DNA of 48,989 nt from a virus, in the IMG/VR virus record IMGVR_UViG_3300045930_000147, positions 1 through 48,989 of that record. The stretch is one strand, 5' to 3'. Made by a program: the position numbers and the translations under genes. The notes below the pieces were generated by a model that had not been told where the DNA came from, made no database searches, and worked only from the letters and a program-made list of their open reading frames with translations. Each line of letters starts with the position of its first letter. Positions within the stretch are counted from its first letter, which is position 1. This document shows positions 36,901 through 46,539 of this stretch, in pieces.

Positions 36901-39900
36901 TGGCGACAAGCTTGTGGACGCCGTAGATCTCCTCGGCGTAACCACTCCACTCCGGATGCAACTTTTCAACTTGCGCAATCTTTTGCGCGGCTTCGCCATC
37001 GGTCAGCCCTGTGGGCATGCGCGTGAGATCAATCTCGCCATTCGACATTTGCCGGCGCAATTCGATATGCCAGCGAGCCGTCAGATAGCCGTCAAAGGAC
37101 TTGCGGCGGGCAAGATATTCCGCGGCGGTCGACACCTCCTTGCCGGTCAGAGGGTCGCTTGTGACCTTGCGCAGGATACTAAAAACGGATGCGCCCTCCG
37201 GCGTCAGGTCGCGCATGCTTTGAATGCCGTAGGTGAGATCCATCACCGTCTTCTGGAAACCGGCGTCCCCGAGCACTTGCGCCAAAAGCCGCGGGTCCTG
37301 GTCCGGCCGCAGGTCGAGAAGCTTGCCGTGCTTCTTTTCGTATTCCTGGGCCAGGTAGCGGAACGCCACCGTTAGCGGATGCTGCTTGTTGACGTAGTTC
37401 CAATAGAAATTGGACATGGCTCGCGCCAGCGGACCGCGTTGCAGCGGATCGCCGGGGATTGGCGCCGGCACTTCGCCGTGTGTTCTGATAATCGCATCAA
37501 CCGCTTGATCGGACGGCGCCGCATTCCAGCGTTCGAATGAGGCATGCGCATCATCGAGCGTTGCCAACAATTCCGGGTTCTCGCGGGCCATGGTCTCGCG
37601 AAAATCCTTCACGAATTTCGGGTCAATGCGCTCGAGACGTGCCCGATTGGTGACGTAGCCGGCCATGAATTCGGCAAAGCCTTCCGAGCGCAATTCGGCG
37701 CCTTCCAGGCCTTCGCCCATCACGCCGGCAAAGGCGCGCATGCTTTCATCCTTGTTCTCAATCAAGGTCGTAATCGCGGGGACCCTGTCTTCGACCGCAT
37801 GGCCAACTTCATGCGACCAGGTCGTAACCGCATCCGGACCGTCTTCTTTGATGCGAACGATTTTGGTGTCGTAGTTATAGGTCCCGAGTGCACCGCGTTC
37901 ATGCACCCCCTTGCGCACAATCAGATCCAGCTTGTCGGAAATGCGCCGCATCATCTGGCGCAGGTTTTCAATCGGCGTTAGCGGGCCATGGAAATTGGCG
38001 CTCGCCACGCCTTCCCCTGGGCGGGTTTGGCCGGGTGGGCGACCAATGCCCTGCCCAGCCATCCCCTTCAATCGCTTGGCAATTCTGACTTCCTCTGCCG
38101 ACGGAGCGACCCCTCCGCCGCCCTCCGGTGCAGCCGCGCCAGGGGCGCGTTCCCCTCCGGGTCCCACTTCTCCAATTGCGCCGCCCTCGCCAGGTGTTGC
38201 TCTGGCGAAAGCACCTTCCTCGAAGCCTGGGAGGACGTCGCCTGGGTCGTGGGCGGTGCCGGTGAACTTTTGTTCGGCAATGGCGGCGGCATGCTGATCG
38301 TACTCCCTCATAGCCCGGTCAAACGCGACCTCGGGGGTGATGTCCTTTTCGGTGTAGGCAATCTCGATTGCACGGTTGCGTATGTCCTTGGCGACTTTCT
38401 TGTCGACGCCCTTGAGTTGGCTGGGATGCTGGTTGACTTCCCGCAGGTGGACGTCGATCTCGTCCATCGTCTGAATAAGCTTCGGATCGCGCCGCGCTTC
38501 GGCGGCCTGGGCCTTCGCCGTCTCGCCGGGATGGTAGTGCTTAACGCCCTTGTTTTCGTCGGCCAGGCGCTTGAGCACGTCATTGGGTGTCGACGTCGCC
38601 ATGCCACCTGACTCAAGGCCTTCGTCCGGGATCCAGCCCTGTTGAACGGCCGCCTCGCGAATCTCATCCAGCGACTTGCCGCCCTTCGCCCTTTTGCGCA
38701 CCAGGTCGCTTTTGGTGTAGCCGTAGATTGCCTTGAGCTCCGGACCTGGCTCGATGCCGCCTTGCGAGCGGACCCATTGCGTGAAGGTTTGCGGCTCCTC
38801 GCCCTTGCGGGTCGCCTTGTCAAAATCGGTCAGGTTTTCGAAGACGCTTCTTTCCGCCGGCGCGGATAGAATTTGCTGCGCTTCCGCCGGCGTCATTGTC
38901 TTGATTTGCTCCGGCGTATAGCCGCGCTCCGCCAGTTGCGCCCTCATGTCCTGCGTAATCATGAAGGGGATGCCTTCGGCGGTCGTTCGAATGTCCGGCG
39001 GGATTTCTTGCGCGGCCCTGGCAAACTCGGCCGGCAAAGACACGCGATCGCCCTTCGCCTCCGCGGCCGCAAAGGCTTCCGGCACATCGATGAAATGCGT
39101 GGCACCGGGGAATTCGTGGGTCGTGAACTGCAGCGCTTTGACGGCGTCGTCACCTTCGCCGGCGGCACGGAACAGCCGCACCGTACCCTCGGCGCCTTCC
39201 GGCATAGTGCCGACGGATACGCCACGATTGGCCGGCACCCCAGGAACCTCTTGCGCTGCACCAACCTCGAATGTGTCGGCCGGCGCCCGCGGCGGCTCCG
39301 CCGGAATGTGCGGTTTGACCTCCGGCGTCAATTGCGGGCCGACCATGACACCGTCGATCATGTAGCGCTCGAGCGCCCTGGATCCGTAACGGAATAGCGC
39401 AGCGCCGCCATGACTTAGCGCGGCCAGGCCGCCGCCGAAGGCAAAGCCTTCCGGATAGGCCAGCATTGCCTCGACCGGATCGAACTTCTTTCGCAGCCCG
39501 GCCTTGATTTGCTGATCCTGAATAACCGGATTGGCGGCGCCCTGAATTGCCGCCTGGCCAAAGCCGAAGGAAATCACACTCGACATGAGCGGATGCGCCG
39601 CCTGCCAGGCGGCATTGCCCCATTTGATCTCCGGGAAGACCAGGCCTTCGGGCGAGGCCATACCGCCCGCAAATTGGCCGGCCAGCGAATAGGCGCCTTC
39701 GACCAGGCCCTTCCAGGCCGGCATATTTTTATAGGCCAGATCGTCAGCCTGGATCTTGATGAGGTGATCCTTGGCGTCATTCTGGATGGCGTCGAAATTC
39801 ACGTCCTTCGCGCCGGAAAGATCGACCGGCAATTCCGCGCCGGATGCGATGACGCCCTGCTCGACGTCTTTCTGGAAGGCGGCGCGTTGCTCCGGCGTCA

Positions 39901-40162
39901 TGTCCTTGGCTTGCTGCGCTGCACCTGCAGCAGCAGTCGCGCCGAGCAACGTCTTGCGGTGCATGTCCTGGAAATTCAGCCGGACGCGCTCCTCGCGCTC
40001 CTCGCCTGGCGTCAGTGGCGTGAATGGATCCGGTTTTTCGCCGGGCTTGGCGGCGACCTTGTTCGCCATCGTTTCGGAAAAATCGCCCGGCGCCGGCGGG
40101 ACCGCGAAGCTGTCCGGCGTTCCTGGTAGCGACGGATCGACCTGATATGAGTCTTCCGCCAT
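33965..40162 (-). CDS. Giant internal virion/ejection protein with HExxH zinc-protease motif
   Basis: 2065 residues. The N-terminal ~250 include hydrophobic, Gly/Ala-rich segments. Around residues 780-790, TTWSHEVGHAVEDRV carries HEVGH (H784, E785, H788), with EGFAEFMAGY some 45 residues later as a likely third ligand. The region near 1300-1345 (TLRTGATGTPTFMAKNLLRD) matches the large polyvalent protein-associated (LPD38-like) segment of phage ejection proteins. By analogy with T7 gp16 it would enter the cell with the genome. Protease action on virion or host protein is inferred. It starts directly after the upstream stop. Confidence 0.8.
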   Translation of the reverse strand: MAEDSYQVDPSLPGTPDSFAVPPAPGDFSETMANKVAAKPGEKPDPFTPLTPGEEREERVRLNFQDMHRKTLLGATAAAGAAQQAKDMTPEQRAAFQKDVEQGVIASGAELPVDLSGAKDVNFDAIQNDAKDHLIKIQADDLAYKNMPAWKGLVEGAYSLAGQFAGGMASPEGLVFPEIKWGNAAWQAAHPLMSSVISFGFGQAAIQGAANPVIQDQQIKAGLRKKFDPVEAMLAYPEGFAFGGGLAALSHGGAALFRYGSRALERYMIDGVMVGPQLTPEVKPHIPAEPPRAPADTFEVGAAQEVPGVPANRGVSVGTMPEGAEGTVRLFRAAGEGDDAVKALQFTTHEFPGATHFIDVPEAFAAAEAKGDRVSLPAEFARAAQEIPPDIRTTAEGIPFMITQDMRAQLAERGYTPEQIKTMTPAEAQQILSAPAERSVFENLTDFDKATRKGEEPQTFTQWVRSQGGIEPGPELKAIYGYTKSDLVRKRAKGGKSLDEIREAAVQQGWIPDEGLESGGMATSTPNDVLKRLADENKGVKHYHPGETAKAQAAEARRDPKLIQTMDEIDVHLREVNQHPSQLKGVDKKVAKDIRNRAIEIAYTEKDITPEVAFDRAMREYDQHAAAIAEQKFTGTAHDPGDVLPGFEEGAFARATPGEGGAIGEVGPGGERAPGAAAPEGGGGVAPSAEEVRIAKRLKGMAGQGIGRPPGQTRPGEGVASANFHGPLTPIENLRQMMRRISDKLDLIVRKGVHERGALGTYNYDTKIVRIKEDGPDAVTTWSHEVGHAVEDRVPAITTLIENKDESMRAFAGVMGEGLEGAELRSEGFAEFMAGYVTNRARLERIDPKFVKDFRETMARENPELLATLDDAHASFERWNAAPSDQAVDAIIRTHGEVPAPIPGDPLQRGPLARAMSNFYWNYVNKQHPLTVAFRYLAQEYEKKHGKLLDLRPDQDPRLLAQVLGDAGFQKTVMDLTYGIQSMRDLTPEGASVFSILRKVTSDPLTGKEVSTAAEYLARRKSFDGYLTARWHIELRRQMSNGEIDLTRMPTGLTDGEAAQKIAQVEKLHPEWSGYAEEIYGVHKLVAKLEHENGLRTTESYNDIMHDRNHRFVHLYRDMSGITESLGVGGSFRGDKPLEELGRFKRTGSGRDILSPTESLMVRLADINNQAHQNMIVRALRDLVNLVGGKEGARIAEMIPSNELRAMDINVEEAVYKAATAAGWMPEDAKGLVRNLQHELGPDIRTKLYRQEAIKAGSRPIIFGWENGERFAMRLPDGLFGQHLVEVMDSLGPKGMATWAQAGGLMMDTLTFTSQTLRTGATGTPTFMAKNLLRDAFMQFLLVPEADASTLALANAVRGGRSYLLGDDFYRMYLSTGGIRGGVGASGLSRSTQQVEFERQIKRFTEEATETTPAIGKSKFNPSALQASRVEMAKTLGVAGVEPHKQIWIGNVKELMSRMEISETAGRVGLFRAVYEANIAANRDPRYAMFDAAMKARDFIDYGRMGSKMEMWSRLVPFMNANIQGLDKFIRTYSGTPNSPGMFFKPFTKQQAEYQQALRQTLIPRIGALAAISAGITYAWQDDPVYQRLSVQQRSQNWIFRLPFLKAGVYDMLGGGTVNLPEGMQGAWIFIPKPWEPGTAFNLAEKAVEFLHSGDPQQAVKFLASMRYTFSVPNPFELPAIKTATGLASNYDSFFQRPIVSQSLQGVAPHLQANEYTNKFYVALAQGMNMIWNSEDARDWFRKNIPVVGAMIGAAWSPMEAQYLMQGMFGDWPRELGGIGGIGRSLINGLSGQEANFKISDVPALRAFVKDRMAMGEPMNELYNQIGQNGGRLTVANKSMSKLVKDGDTVAATTYFNTLDDAQRDYVRVHQTAGGPLSKVLHPLDRASALASVTRSLKNGLLAEGGLATLRDPSIRIKVEKGKVDILVQALNEYTAIEARNSNIVQGLPGYKYLPIVDTQPYLDVINKVSPEVGRELSGQLARNKVMPISSIQTYWPKAQRILRAGESVNPNQLANQLKTISLQAASQGYEGGGRRSGRGAVDAGGVTVKKGKAAPLSLPAEAGR

Positions 40163-43100
40163 TTATTGCGCCCCTTCCTCGGTCGTCTCCTCCTCGGGGA
40201 CTGTCACGGTCGGCGGTTGCGTCAGGACGTCCGGTTGTGCGGGTAGCGGGATAGGCGAATCGAAAATGTCCTGTTTTTCCTGTTCCGGCGTGGGGGTCGA
40301 AAGCGGCGAAATGGTCGGCACATTCTTGCCGCCCTCGAGGAAATACTTAGCCGCGCCAGGGCCATAGCCGGGCCGGGTCGAACTGCCTTCATCGAACACG
40401 GTCGCCAGGGTCGGGTCCTTGAGCAATTGCTCGATGTGCTTGGCAGGAATGAACTTGGTGCCAGGCTGGAAGCTTGCGGCTTCCGCGAAGGGCGGATCGG
40501 CATAATCGGCTGACGGCTCATCCTGCCGGCCAATGTAGGCCGGCAATTCGGGCGAGTAGCCGAAGAAATACCCGTCCTTCGACATATAGCTGAGATCGTA
40601 ATTTTTCGGCTTGCCATCGTTGGGCGTTAGCGGCGACGGCGCCGGATGCTGCGCTTGCACCAACGCATCGGCCGTTGCAGCGGCTTGGTCATTGGTGATT
40701 TTCTTTTCTTTCAATACCGTCTGCAGCGCCCGTTGCGCTAGATCGGGGATGCCTTCGGCCGTCGCCTTGCCGACAAATTCAACCACTGATTTTGCGACCT
40801 CGGTGCCGGCGGTGTCACGGTTCGGCCTGGCGCGATCGAGCAGCGGTTGCGCCAAGATCCTGGCTTGCTCATTGGAGATCGGAGTGCGCAGCGCCGGGTC
40901 GATTTGCAAGTGCTCTTGACGGCTCATGCGCGCCGTAATCAAGGCCTGGATTTTCTCCGGATTGCGTGGATCCTTGCGGGCTTCCTCGAGCGCGGCGGCA
41001 ACGGCAGGATGCTTGTCGGCATAGCCGGCCGGATCGGCATTGCGGTCATTGTTGATCTTTTGCGCCTTTTTCAGCACCTCGTTATAGACCTTGGCTTGCT
41101 CCGGATAATACGGCGAATTTTCGTCCGGCTTGATGCTTTTCAGCCGCTCGACAATGCCCGCTCGCGTCATGTCCTCCATGTTCGCGCCGCCGTTATAGAT
41201 TTTTTGCGCGTAATCCTTTTCCTGTTGCCACTTGATCGCGGTCGCGGTGCCAAGCTTGGAAGCGATAAGGTCAAAAGAGAGCTCGGGCGTCGGATGCTTG
41301 TAATAGTCCTGCAACTCCTTCGGCATGGTGATGCCCTTGCCGTTGAGTTGCGTGGTGACGATGTCGGCGCGAACGCGGCCCTCCAATGACGTCTTGAAAT
41401 CGTGCGCCTGTGAGGCGGCCTTCATGGTGCTGCCGTCCAAACGATTGTTTATCGTCACGCCAAGCTGTTCCCAGCGTGAGAGCGGAACGCCGCCCGGCGT
41501 GGTCGGACCGGTCGGAGCGCCAGGGCCGGCAACCTGTACGGTCCCAGCGCGGCCACCGACAAAGGCCGGCGCCGGGGTCCCGGAGCGCACCAGGTTCACC
41601 AATTCGATGGCTTCGTCTGGATGGCGGGATCCGCCCTGGATTTGGCCGTGACCGACCACGTTCTCGGCCGGAATGTTGTAGCGCTGTTGCAGGTGGGCCG
41701 TGAGCGCATGCGCCGATTGCAATTGCTCCGGAGTTGGCTTGCCGGTGCCGACAAAGGAAACGCCGATCGCATTGTTATTGCTAATGTCGGGCCGTGCCGT
41801 TCGCGTCGACTCGCCAGGCGAGCGTACGTGATTGGTCCGCGCATCGAGTGGGGCGCCCTGCACAACCGTACCGTCTTTGTCGATATAGAAATGATAGCCG
41901 AATGACTTGCCGCCGCGGGACGGGTCGCCTTTGAGCGTCGACAAGGCGGAATCGAGGCTATCGCCGCCGGTGTAGTGCGCAACGATCGCCCGGAAGGGCT
42001 GGGCGCCCGCAGTTGCCGATCGCCCGAAGGTTTGCCCAGGCACATGCGCCTGGCGCACCCCCGCAATCACGCGATCGTCAGTCGGCGCTCCGCCGACATT
42101 CATACCGCCGAGATAGGTCGGCGGCCGGGTGTCCGAGATCACGCTGCCGTCGGCCGAAGCGACCACCACTTGCCTTGCCATGGCCGGGTGCACTTCCGGC
42201 GGCTGCATGCGCGCCGTCGTGACGGCTTCGTCGATGCCGCCGCCGGAGACCTGGGTCCCCTTGATCGCAACGAAATCGGCGGAGGAGACGCGGGTCGCAT
42301 CGCCGTCATACAGGCGCTTAAGCACGTCCGCGGGGACATTGCCTTTGACGGCGGCCTTGGCCCAGGCCTCGCCTTTTTCCTTGCCCTCGGTCGTGGCCAG
42401 CAATGTCTTCCAAGCCGGCTGATTAGGGTTCTGGATATGCGCGACGGTGCCGCCCACTCCCTGGTTATGGGAGAGATAGAGCTCCTGATTGGTCGGCGGC
42501 CGGCCGAGCGCATTGGTCAGCAGGGGCTCATTACGCTTGAGCACTCCCACAAAGGCGCGGGCATTGGCTTCCGGATCGGTGCGATCGCCGCCACCGTGCA
42601 TACCCTGTTCGGCCGTCGTCAATTGGAATAGGCCGACGTGGTCGCCGCTTTTTGATTTTGCCTTGGGATTGCCGCTCGATTCGATCGAGGCGGCGACCTT
42701 GAGCATGTTCGCATCCATGCCGGTCTCGGCCGCCACCTTTTCGATCGCCGCCTTGATTTGCGGCTTGCCATCGATCTCGGCAATGCGGCTTTGATTAAGC
42801 GCATCCTGCGGCCTGGCCGGCGGCTCCGTACCGCCGGCGGCCGCCGGCAACGGCCGGGTCCCGGTTTCCTCGGGCGTAAAACGACTTTGCGGTCCAGGAC
42901 CGGTCGGAGCGGCTGGCTGGCCGGTCTTCGGCTCCTCGCCTGGCTTGCGGGCGCCTGGCGCGGCCGGCGCGGTTGACGGCACACCGGGCGCCGGCACTCG
43001 CTGCGCTTTCTCCTCGGCCACGCGATCCTTGATAAATTGATCGAGGATGACCTTGCCTTGCTCTTGTCTTCCCTGCCTCTCGAATCCCTCGGTGGCGGCC

Positions 43101-43717
43101 TTCGCCAATTGGTTCAAATAGGCTTCATCCATGATGCGCTTTTGCGCATCGGTGTGGCCGCTCACCGGACCAATATCGACCATCGCCTTGCGGATTTGCG
43201 CAACCGCCTGGTTGATGCTGTCCGGATTCTTTTTGACGCTATCGACAAGCTGGCTGTTGATTTGATCTAGCTGTTTCTTGCCGTACTCATTGCGTTTCAT
43301 GTTCTCCGCATGAGCCGACCCTTGCGAGGCCGATTGCTGGGCGCTGTTGCCATACATTTTATAGTCGTCTGCCAGGTGCGCCGGCGCCTGGGCCTGAAAC
43401 TGTGCAACCGCCTGACCAACGCGGGCATTGATCCGCTCATGCAATGCGCCGAGCGAATCCTTGGCCGGGTCGAACTTGGTCAATTCCTCCGCTTCGATAA
43501 TTTGGATTTGCTGCAGCAGAAGCCCACGCTGTTGGTGCATGTTCAGCCGATCGTGGCTGTCCTGCTTGGCCCGCCAATGCGCCGCGACTTGCGCCAAGGC
43601 GCTGCCGGCTTCTTTCAGGCCCTTACCGATCGAGAGATCGGCGCTAAAGCGGGGGAGTGTTTGCGCGCCAGCGTCTAATTGAACGCGCCGCTCATAGGTT
43701 GGGATGCGGACGGCCAT
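40163..43717 (-). CDS. Internal virion protein with lytic transglycosylase and amidase domains
   Basis: 1184 residues. After ~200 residues of coil and a Pro-rich linker, an SLT-type domain begins near residue 330: VAASIESSGNPKAKSKSGDH with catalytic-type E346, then GLFQLT and YLSHNQGVGG. Near 570-700 lies an N-acetylmuramoyl-L-alanine amidase (Amidase_2): AIVAHYTGGD (H581), SFGYHFYIDKDGTVVQ, NNNAIGVSFVGTG, VVGHGQIQGGSRHPDE. The C-terminal 450 residues are helical and Lys/Pro-rich. Two wall-cutting domains would open the peptidoglycan during ejection. The start is 2 bases after the upstream stop. Confidence 0.85.
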   Translation of the reverse strand: MAVRIPTYERRVQLDAGAQTLPRFSADLSIGKGLKEAGSALAQVAAHWRAKQDSHDRLNMHQQRGLLLQQIQIIEAEELTKFDPAKDSLGALHERINARVGQAVAQFQAQAPAHLADDYKMYGNSAQQSASQGSAHAENMKRNEYGKKQLDQINSQLVDSVKKNPDSINQAVAQIRKAMVDIGPVSGHTDAQKRIMDEAYLNQLAKAATEGFERQGRQEQGKVILDQFIKDRVAEEKAQRVPAPGVPSTAPAAPGARKPGEEPKTGQPAAPTGPGPQSRFTPEETGTRPLPAAAGGTEPPARPQDALNQSRIAEIDGKPQIKAAIEKVAAETGMDANMLKVAASIESSGNPKAKSKSGDHVGLFQLTTAEQGMHGGGDRTDPEANARAFVGVLKRNEPLLTNALGRPPTNQELYLSHNQGVGGTVAHIQNPNQPAWKTLLATTEGKEKGEAWAKAAVKGNVPADVLKRLYDGDATRVSSADFVAIKGTQVSGGGIDEAVTTARMQPPEVHPAMARQVVVASADGSVISDTRPPTYLGGMNVGGAPTDDRVIAGVRQAHVPGQTFGRSATAGAQPFRAIVAHYTGGDSLDSALSTLKGDPSRGGKSFGYHFYIDKDGTVVQGAPLDARTNHVRSPGESTRTARPDISNNNAIGVSFVGTGKPTPEQLQSAHALTAHLQQRYNIPAENVVGHGQIQGGSRHPDEAIELVNLVRSGTPAPAFVGGRAGTVQVAGPGAPTGPTTPGGVPLSRWEQLGVTINNRLDGSTMKAASQAHDFKTSLEGRVRADIVTTQLNGKGITMPKELQDYYKHPTPELSFDLIASKLGTATAIKWQQEKDYAQKIYNGGANMEDMTRAGIVERLKSIKPDENSPYYPEQAKVYNEVLKKAQKINNDRNADPAGYADKHPAVAAALEEARKDPRNPEKIQALITARMSRQEHLQIDPALRTPISNEQARILAQPLLDRARPNRDTAGTEVAKSVVEFVGKATAEGIPDLAQRALQTVLKEKKITNDQAAATADALVQAQHPAPSPLTPNDGKPKNYDLSYMSKDGYFFGYSPELPAYIGRQDEPSADYADPPFAEAASFQPGTKFIPAKHIEQLLKDPTLATVFDEGSSTRPGYGPGAAKYFLEGGKNVPTISPLSTPTPEQEKQDIFDSPIPLPAQPDVLTQPPTVTVPEEETTEEGAQ

Positions 43718-43719
43718 GG

Positions 43720-44196
43720 TCAGGCCTCATCGACGTTGGTCGATCCGCCGAAAGAAAAATTGCCTCCGGACAGGCCGCTTGCGCCCTTTATCAGCGGCGA
43801 TAGCGCTCCGAAAAGACCGCCGATTTGTTGCCCCTCTGCCTTCGTCCGCAAGGCTCGCGCCTGCATTTCGAAGTTTTGCGCTTTTATCTCACCGTTGTAT
43901 TTGATCGCCTGCACGTCGAGATCGGTTTGTTGCGTCGTGTCGACGATGACGTCGCTCGGTGTACCGGCCAGCGAAACGCCGGCCGATAGGAAGGCCGCCC
44001 GCTGGCTTGAGATTAGTTTGATCGCCTTGTGCTGTTGCTGTTCGGCGTTATAGGCGGCCTGTTGACGCTCGAGTGCCGCCTGCCGCTCATAGGCTTGAGC
44101 CTGTTGCTGGGAAGCCTGCGCTGCCATCATGCCGGACATAACCGAGCCGGCCGCCCCTACGACCGCGCCGATGATTCCGAGCGCCATGACACACAT
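43720..44196 (-). CDS. Small internal virion protein (T7 gp14-like position)
   Basis: 158 residues. A hydrophobic N-terminus (MCVMALGIIGAVVGAAGSVM) leads into long Gln/Ala helices (ASQQQAQAYERQAALERQQA, LDVQAIKYNGEIKAQNFEMQ) and a Gly-rich end. Size, composition and position between nozzle and ejection proteins match gp14-like internal proteins that line the ejection channel. It also starts Met-Cys, like the four small proteins at 3446-4268. The start at 44196 has a GGAG site; M4 is an alternative. Confidence 0.75.
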   Translation of the reverse strand: MCVMALGIIGAVVGAAGSVMSGMMAAQASQQQAQAYERQAALERQQAAYNAEQQQHKAIKLISSQRAAFLSAGVSLAGTPSDVIVDTTQQTDLDVQAIKYNGEIKAQNFEMQARALRTKAEGQQIGGLFGALSPLIKGASGLSGGNFSFGGSTNVDEA

Positions 44197-44198
44197 CG

Positions 44199-46535
44199 CT
44201 ATGGCTCCGACTCAAAAACAGGCGTGATGGACCGGATCGTAGCAGGCAATGGTTTATCGGTCTGCATTACGACTTGTCCACCGTCCCGCCAAGACCGGTC
44301 AAAGCGATACGCATGAATGCCGGAGAACAGCGGCGGCGCGGTATCCATTGGATCGCCTACGTGACGCAAACCGATCTTGACCTGCAATTCCCTGGCCGAC
44401 GGTGAGCCAGCCTCGAGGTAGCCGGTCTCCATCACGTCTATGTTTGCCGCGATGATATTTTTGCGCCGGCCGATACCGGTGCCATCCGGTTGACCCTGCG
44501 CAATCGGCAACGTCATTGCCCGCGAGGTGTAATTGAACCCGAAAGTGATCTTTTCGGCCGTCTTACCATTGGCGAGCGTAAAGCGGCCGGTCTCATCCAT
44601 TTCCCGCACCGGCACGACGGCGCCGTCGGCCAAGATCGAGACGATTTCATTACTCAGCCAATTGGCGCCTGCAATGGCGTTTGTTGCGGTGCCGTCATAG
44701 GAATAGCTGGCGTCCACAAAGACCGCGTCTTCCTTTTTCATGTTTTCGAAGGTGACGGTCATGCGCTCGATATGCCGGACGTCGGCGCCGTTTATCGTCC
44801 GCCGGCAACTCATCCAGACTTCGGAGCGATTGGCGCCAGGGATCGATGCAACGCTTTCCACAATGGCGAAGGGGGTATTGGGATCGTCCGGATCGTCCGG
44901 ATTGGTGACACCGAGAACCTGGCCGCCAATGCGGTGCCGCTGGCAAGCGACGATTTGCTGGTCACGATCGTAGGTGACACCGACCAATTCGCCATTGCCC
45001 ATGGCGTTCCAGATGATCGAATCCTTATCCTGGGCATAGGTGAATGATTTGACGCCGGACGTCAGCATGTGCTCGGACAGGATGGTGAGCTCCGGCGAGG
45101 TGTAGCCGTTGACCTGGAAATTGAACATAAACTCACGCAGCGAGAGCCCGTAATAGCTGGCATAGATCGCCACCTCGCCCACCTGCACAGGCTGCAGATC
45201 GATTGAGCCAAAGGTCGATTGCCGCTTCTGCATGAAGTTGTCCGGCCCGAAATTCTTGCCGGTGTCTGCCGGCCCAACGGTGCGCATGGCTCCATTGGTC
45301 CCGATAAGAAGATCGGCGCCCTCTGCCAGCCAGGAAATTGCGTTGACCTGGCCGGCGAGGATGGTGAGCGTGATCGCATCATCGGCCTGCAGCGGCGAGG
45401 TAGTGGCGAAATTGTCGAGGACGCCGGCCTTGCTCATCCACAAGGTTTGCGGTTGCGTATCGGTACGCGCCCACACAAGCCGCTGTTGATAAAACGAAAC
45501 GCAGCCAGGCCAGCCGGTAATCACGTTCCAGGCGCCAAGCCGCCAGCCACCGGTCGCGCCGGTGCCGGGCAGGGTCGTAATCACGTCGCCATCGTCTTCA
45601 ACCAGACCGAAGACTTCCGCCTGCACATGCGTCGTATCGGTGACGCTTGTGATCTTGAGGTAGTACCATTTGCTCGAGTATTTCAACGACAAGGCGCGGC
45701 CGACGTCCGTTGCCTGGAAGCCGGTGTTGCCATTGATGCCGGTAACGGCGGAAGCGGTGACGGTGACGGTGCCGGACGTGGCGCTCGGGTCCATCGTGGT
45801 TGTCGTGGTGTTGTCCGGCAAATAGGGTCCGTCGTAGCCGCTATAGGTGAGCAACGAGAAGGTCGACCCCGAGAAGCGTGAGAGCATTCGCTGTTGGTGC
45901 TCGGTCGAGGCGATGTAAAGCACGTCCGCGCTTTGCGCGAATTGCAGCTTCCAGACTTCATCGAGAGTGTAGGGCGTAGCGACTTCAACCGGCGCCAAGC
46001 CGCCATTCGTGCCGTCGCCGGTTGTGGTCCAGGCGATCGCCGTCCCGCCGGGCGTGTCTGAAATGCGAAAGCGATCGGCGTTCGGCACTGAGACGATGTA
46101 ATAGGTTTTGCCGACAAGCAGCGGCTCCGGCAGATGCCCGGTTGTCGAGAACGTGACCGGATCGCCCACTGCCAGGCCGTGCGCCGTCCAAGTCACAAGG
46201 TCGGGCGGATCGAAATAAATGAAGGTCGCAGCGTTTTTATTGACGACGCCGCCATTGGCGTAAAAGCGAATGTATTGCTCGCCAAATTCGAGCACGTAGG
46301 CCTGCAGCGTCGAGAACACAAACGGCACAAGGCGAACGCGCTTGGTCGGATCCTTGGCGAAATTGATCCATTCGGTGCCCGGCCGGCGGCGGAGGCCGCC
46401 TTGCTTCATCACCATCCAATTGACGCATTGCGCCAGGCCCATGCGCCAATGATCGATGTCCACCCGCGAGAACAAACGGGGGGAGAGTTCGCCGCGAACG
46501 AAAGTCGGCTGGATCGGGTAAAGCGGGCCAGCCAT
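44199..46535 (-). CDS. Tail tubular protein B / nozzle (T7 gp12-like)
   Basis: 778 residues. The N-terminal PTFVRGELSPRLFSRVDIDH and CVNWMVMKQGGLRRRPGTEW are hallmarks of the gp12-like nozzle family. The rest is beta-rich with Thr/Gly loops (TMDPSATSGTVTVTASAVTG) and a conserved middle (WLAEGADLLIGTNGAMRTVG). Forms the tail tip through which DNA leaves. GAGG site; four bases after the adaptor gene. Confidence 0.9.
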   Translation of the reverse strand: MAGPLYPIQPTFVRGELSPRLFSRVDIDHWRMGLAQCVNWMVMKQGGLRRRPGTEWINFAKDPTKRVRLVPFVFSTLQAYVLEFGEQYIRFYANGGVVNKNAATFIYFDPPDLVTWTAHGLAVGDPVTFSTTGHLPEPLLVGKTYYIVSVPNADRFRISDTPGGTAIAWTTTGDGTNGGLAPVEVATPYTLDEVWKLQFAQSADVLYIASTEHQQRMLSRFSGSTFSLLTYSGYDGPYLPDNTTTTTMDPSATSGTVTVTASAVTGINGNTGFQATDVGRALSLKYSSKWYYLKITSVTDTTHVQAEVFGLVEDDGDVITTLPGTGATGGWRLGAWNVITGWPGCVSFYQQRLVWARTDTQPQTLWMSKAGVLDNFATTSPLQADDAITLTILAGQVNAISWLAEGADLLIGTNGAMRTVGPADTGKNFGPDNFMQKRQSTFGSIDLQPVQVGEVAIYASYYGLSLREFMFNFQVNGYTSPELTILSEHMLTSGVKSFTYAQDKDSIIWNAMGNGELVGVTYDRDQQIVACQRHRIGGQVLGVTNPDDPDDPNTPFAIVESVASIPGANRSEVWMSCRRTINGADVRHIERMTVTFENMKKEDAVFVDASYSYDGTATNAIAGANWLSNEIVSILADGAVVPVREMDETGRFTLANGKTAEKITFGFNYTSRAMTLPIAQGQPDGTGIGRRKNIIAANIDVMETGYLEAGSPSARELQVKIGLRHVGDPMDTAPPLFSGIHAYRFDRSWRDGGQVVMQTDKPLPATIRSITPVFESEP

Positions 46536-46539
46536 GGCC

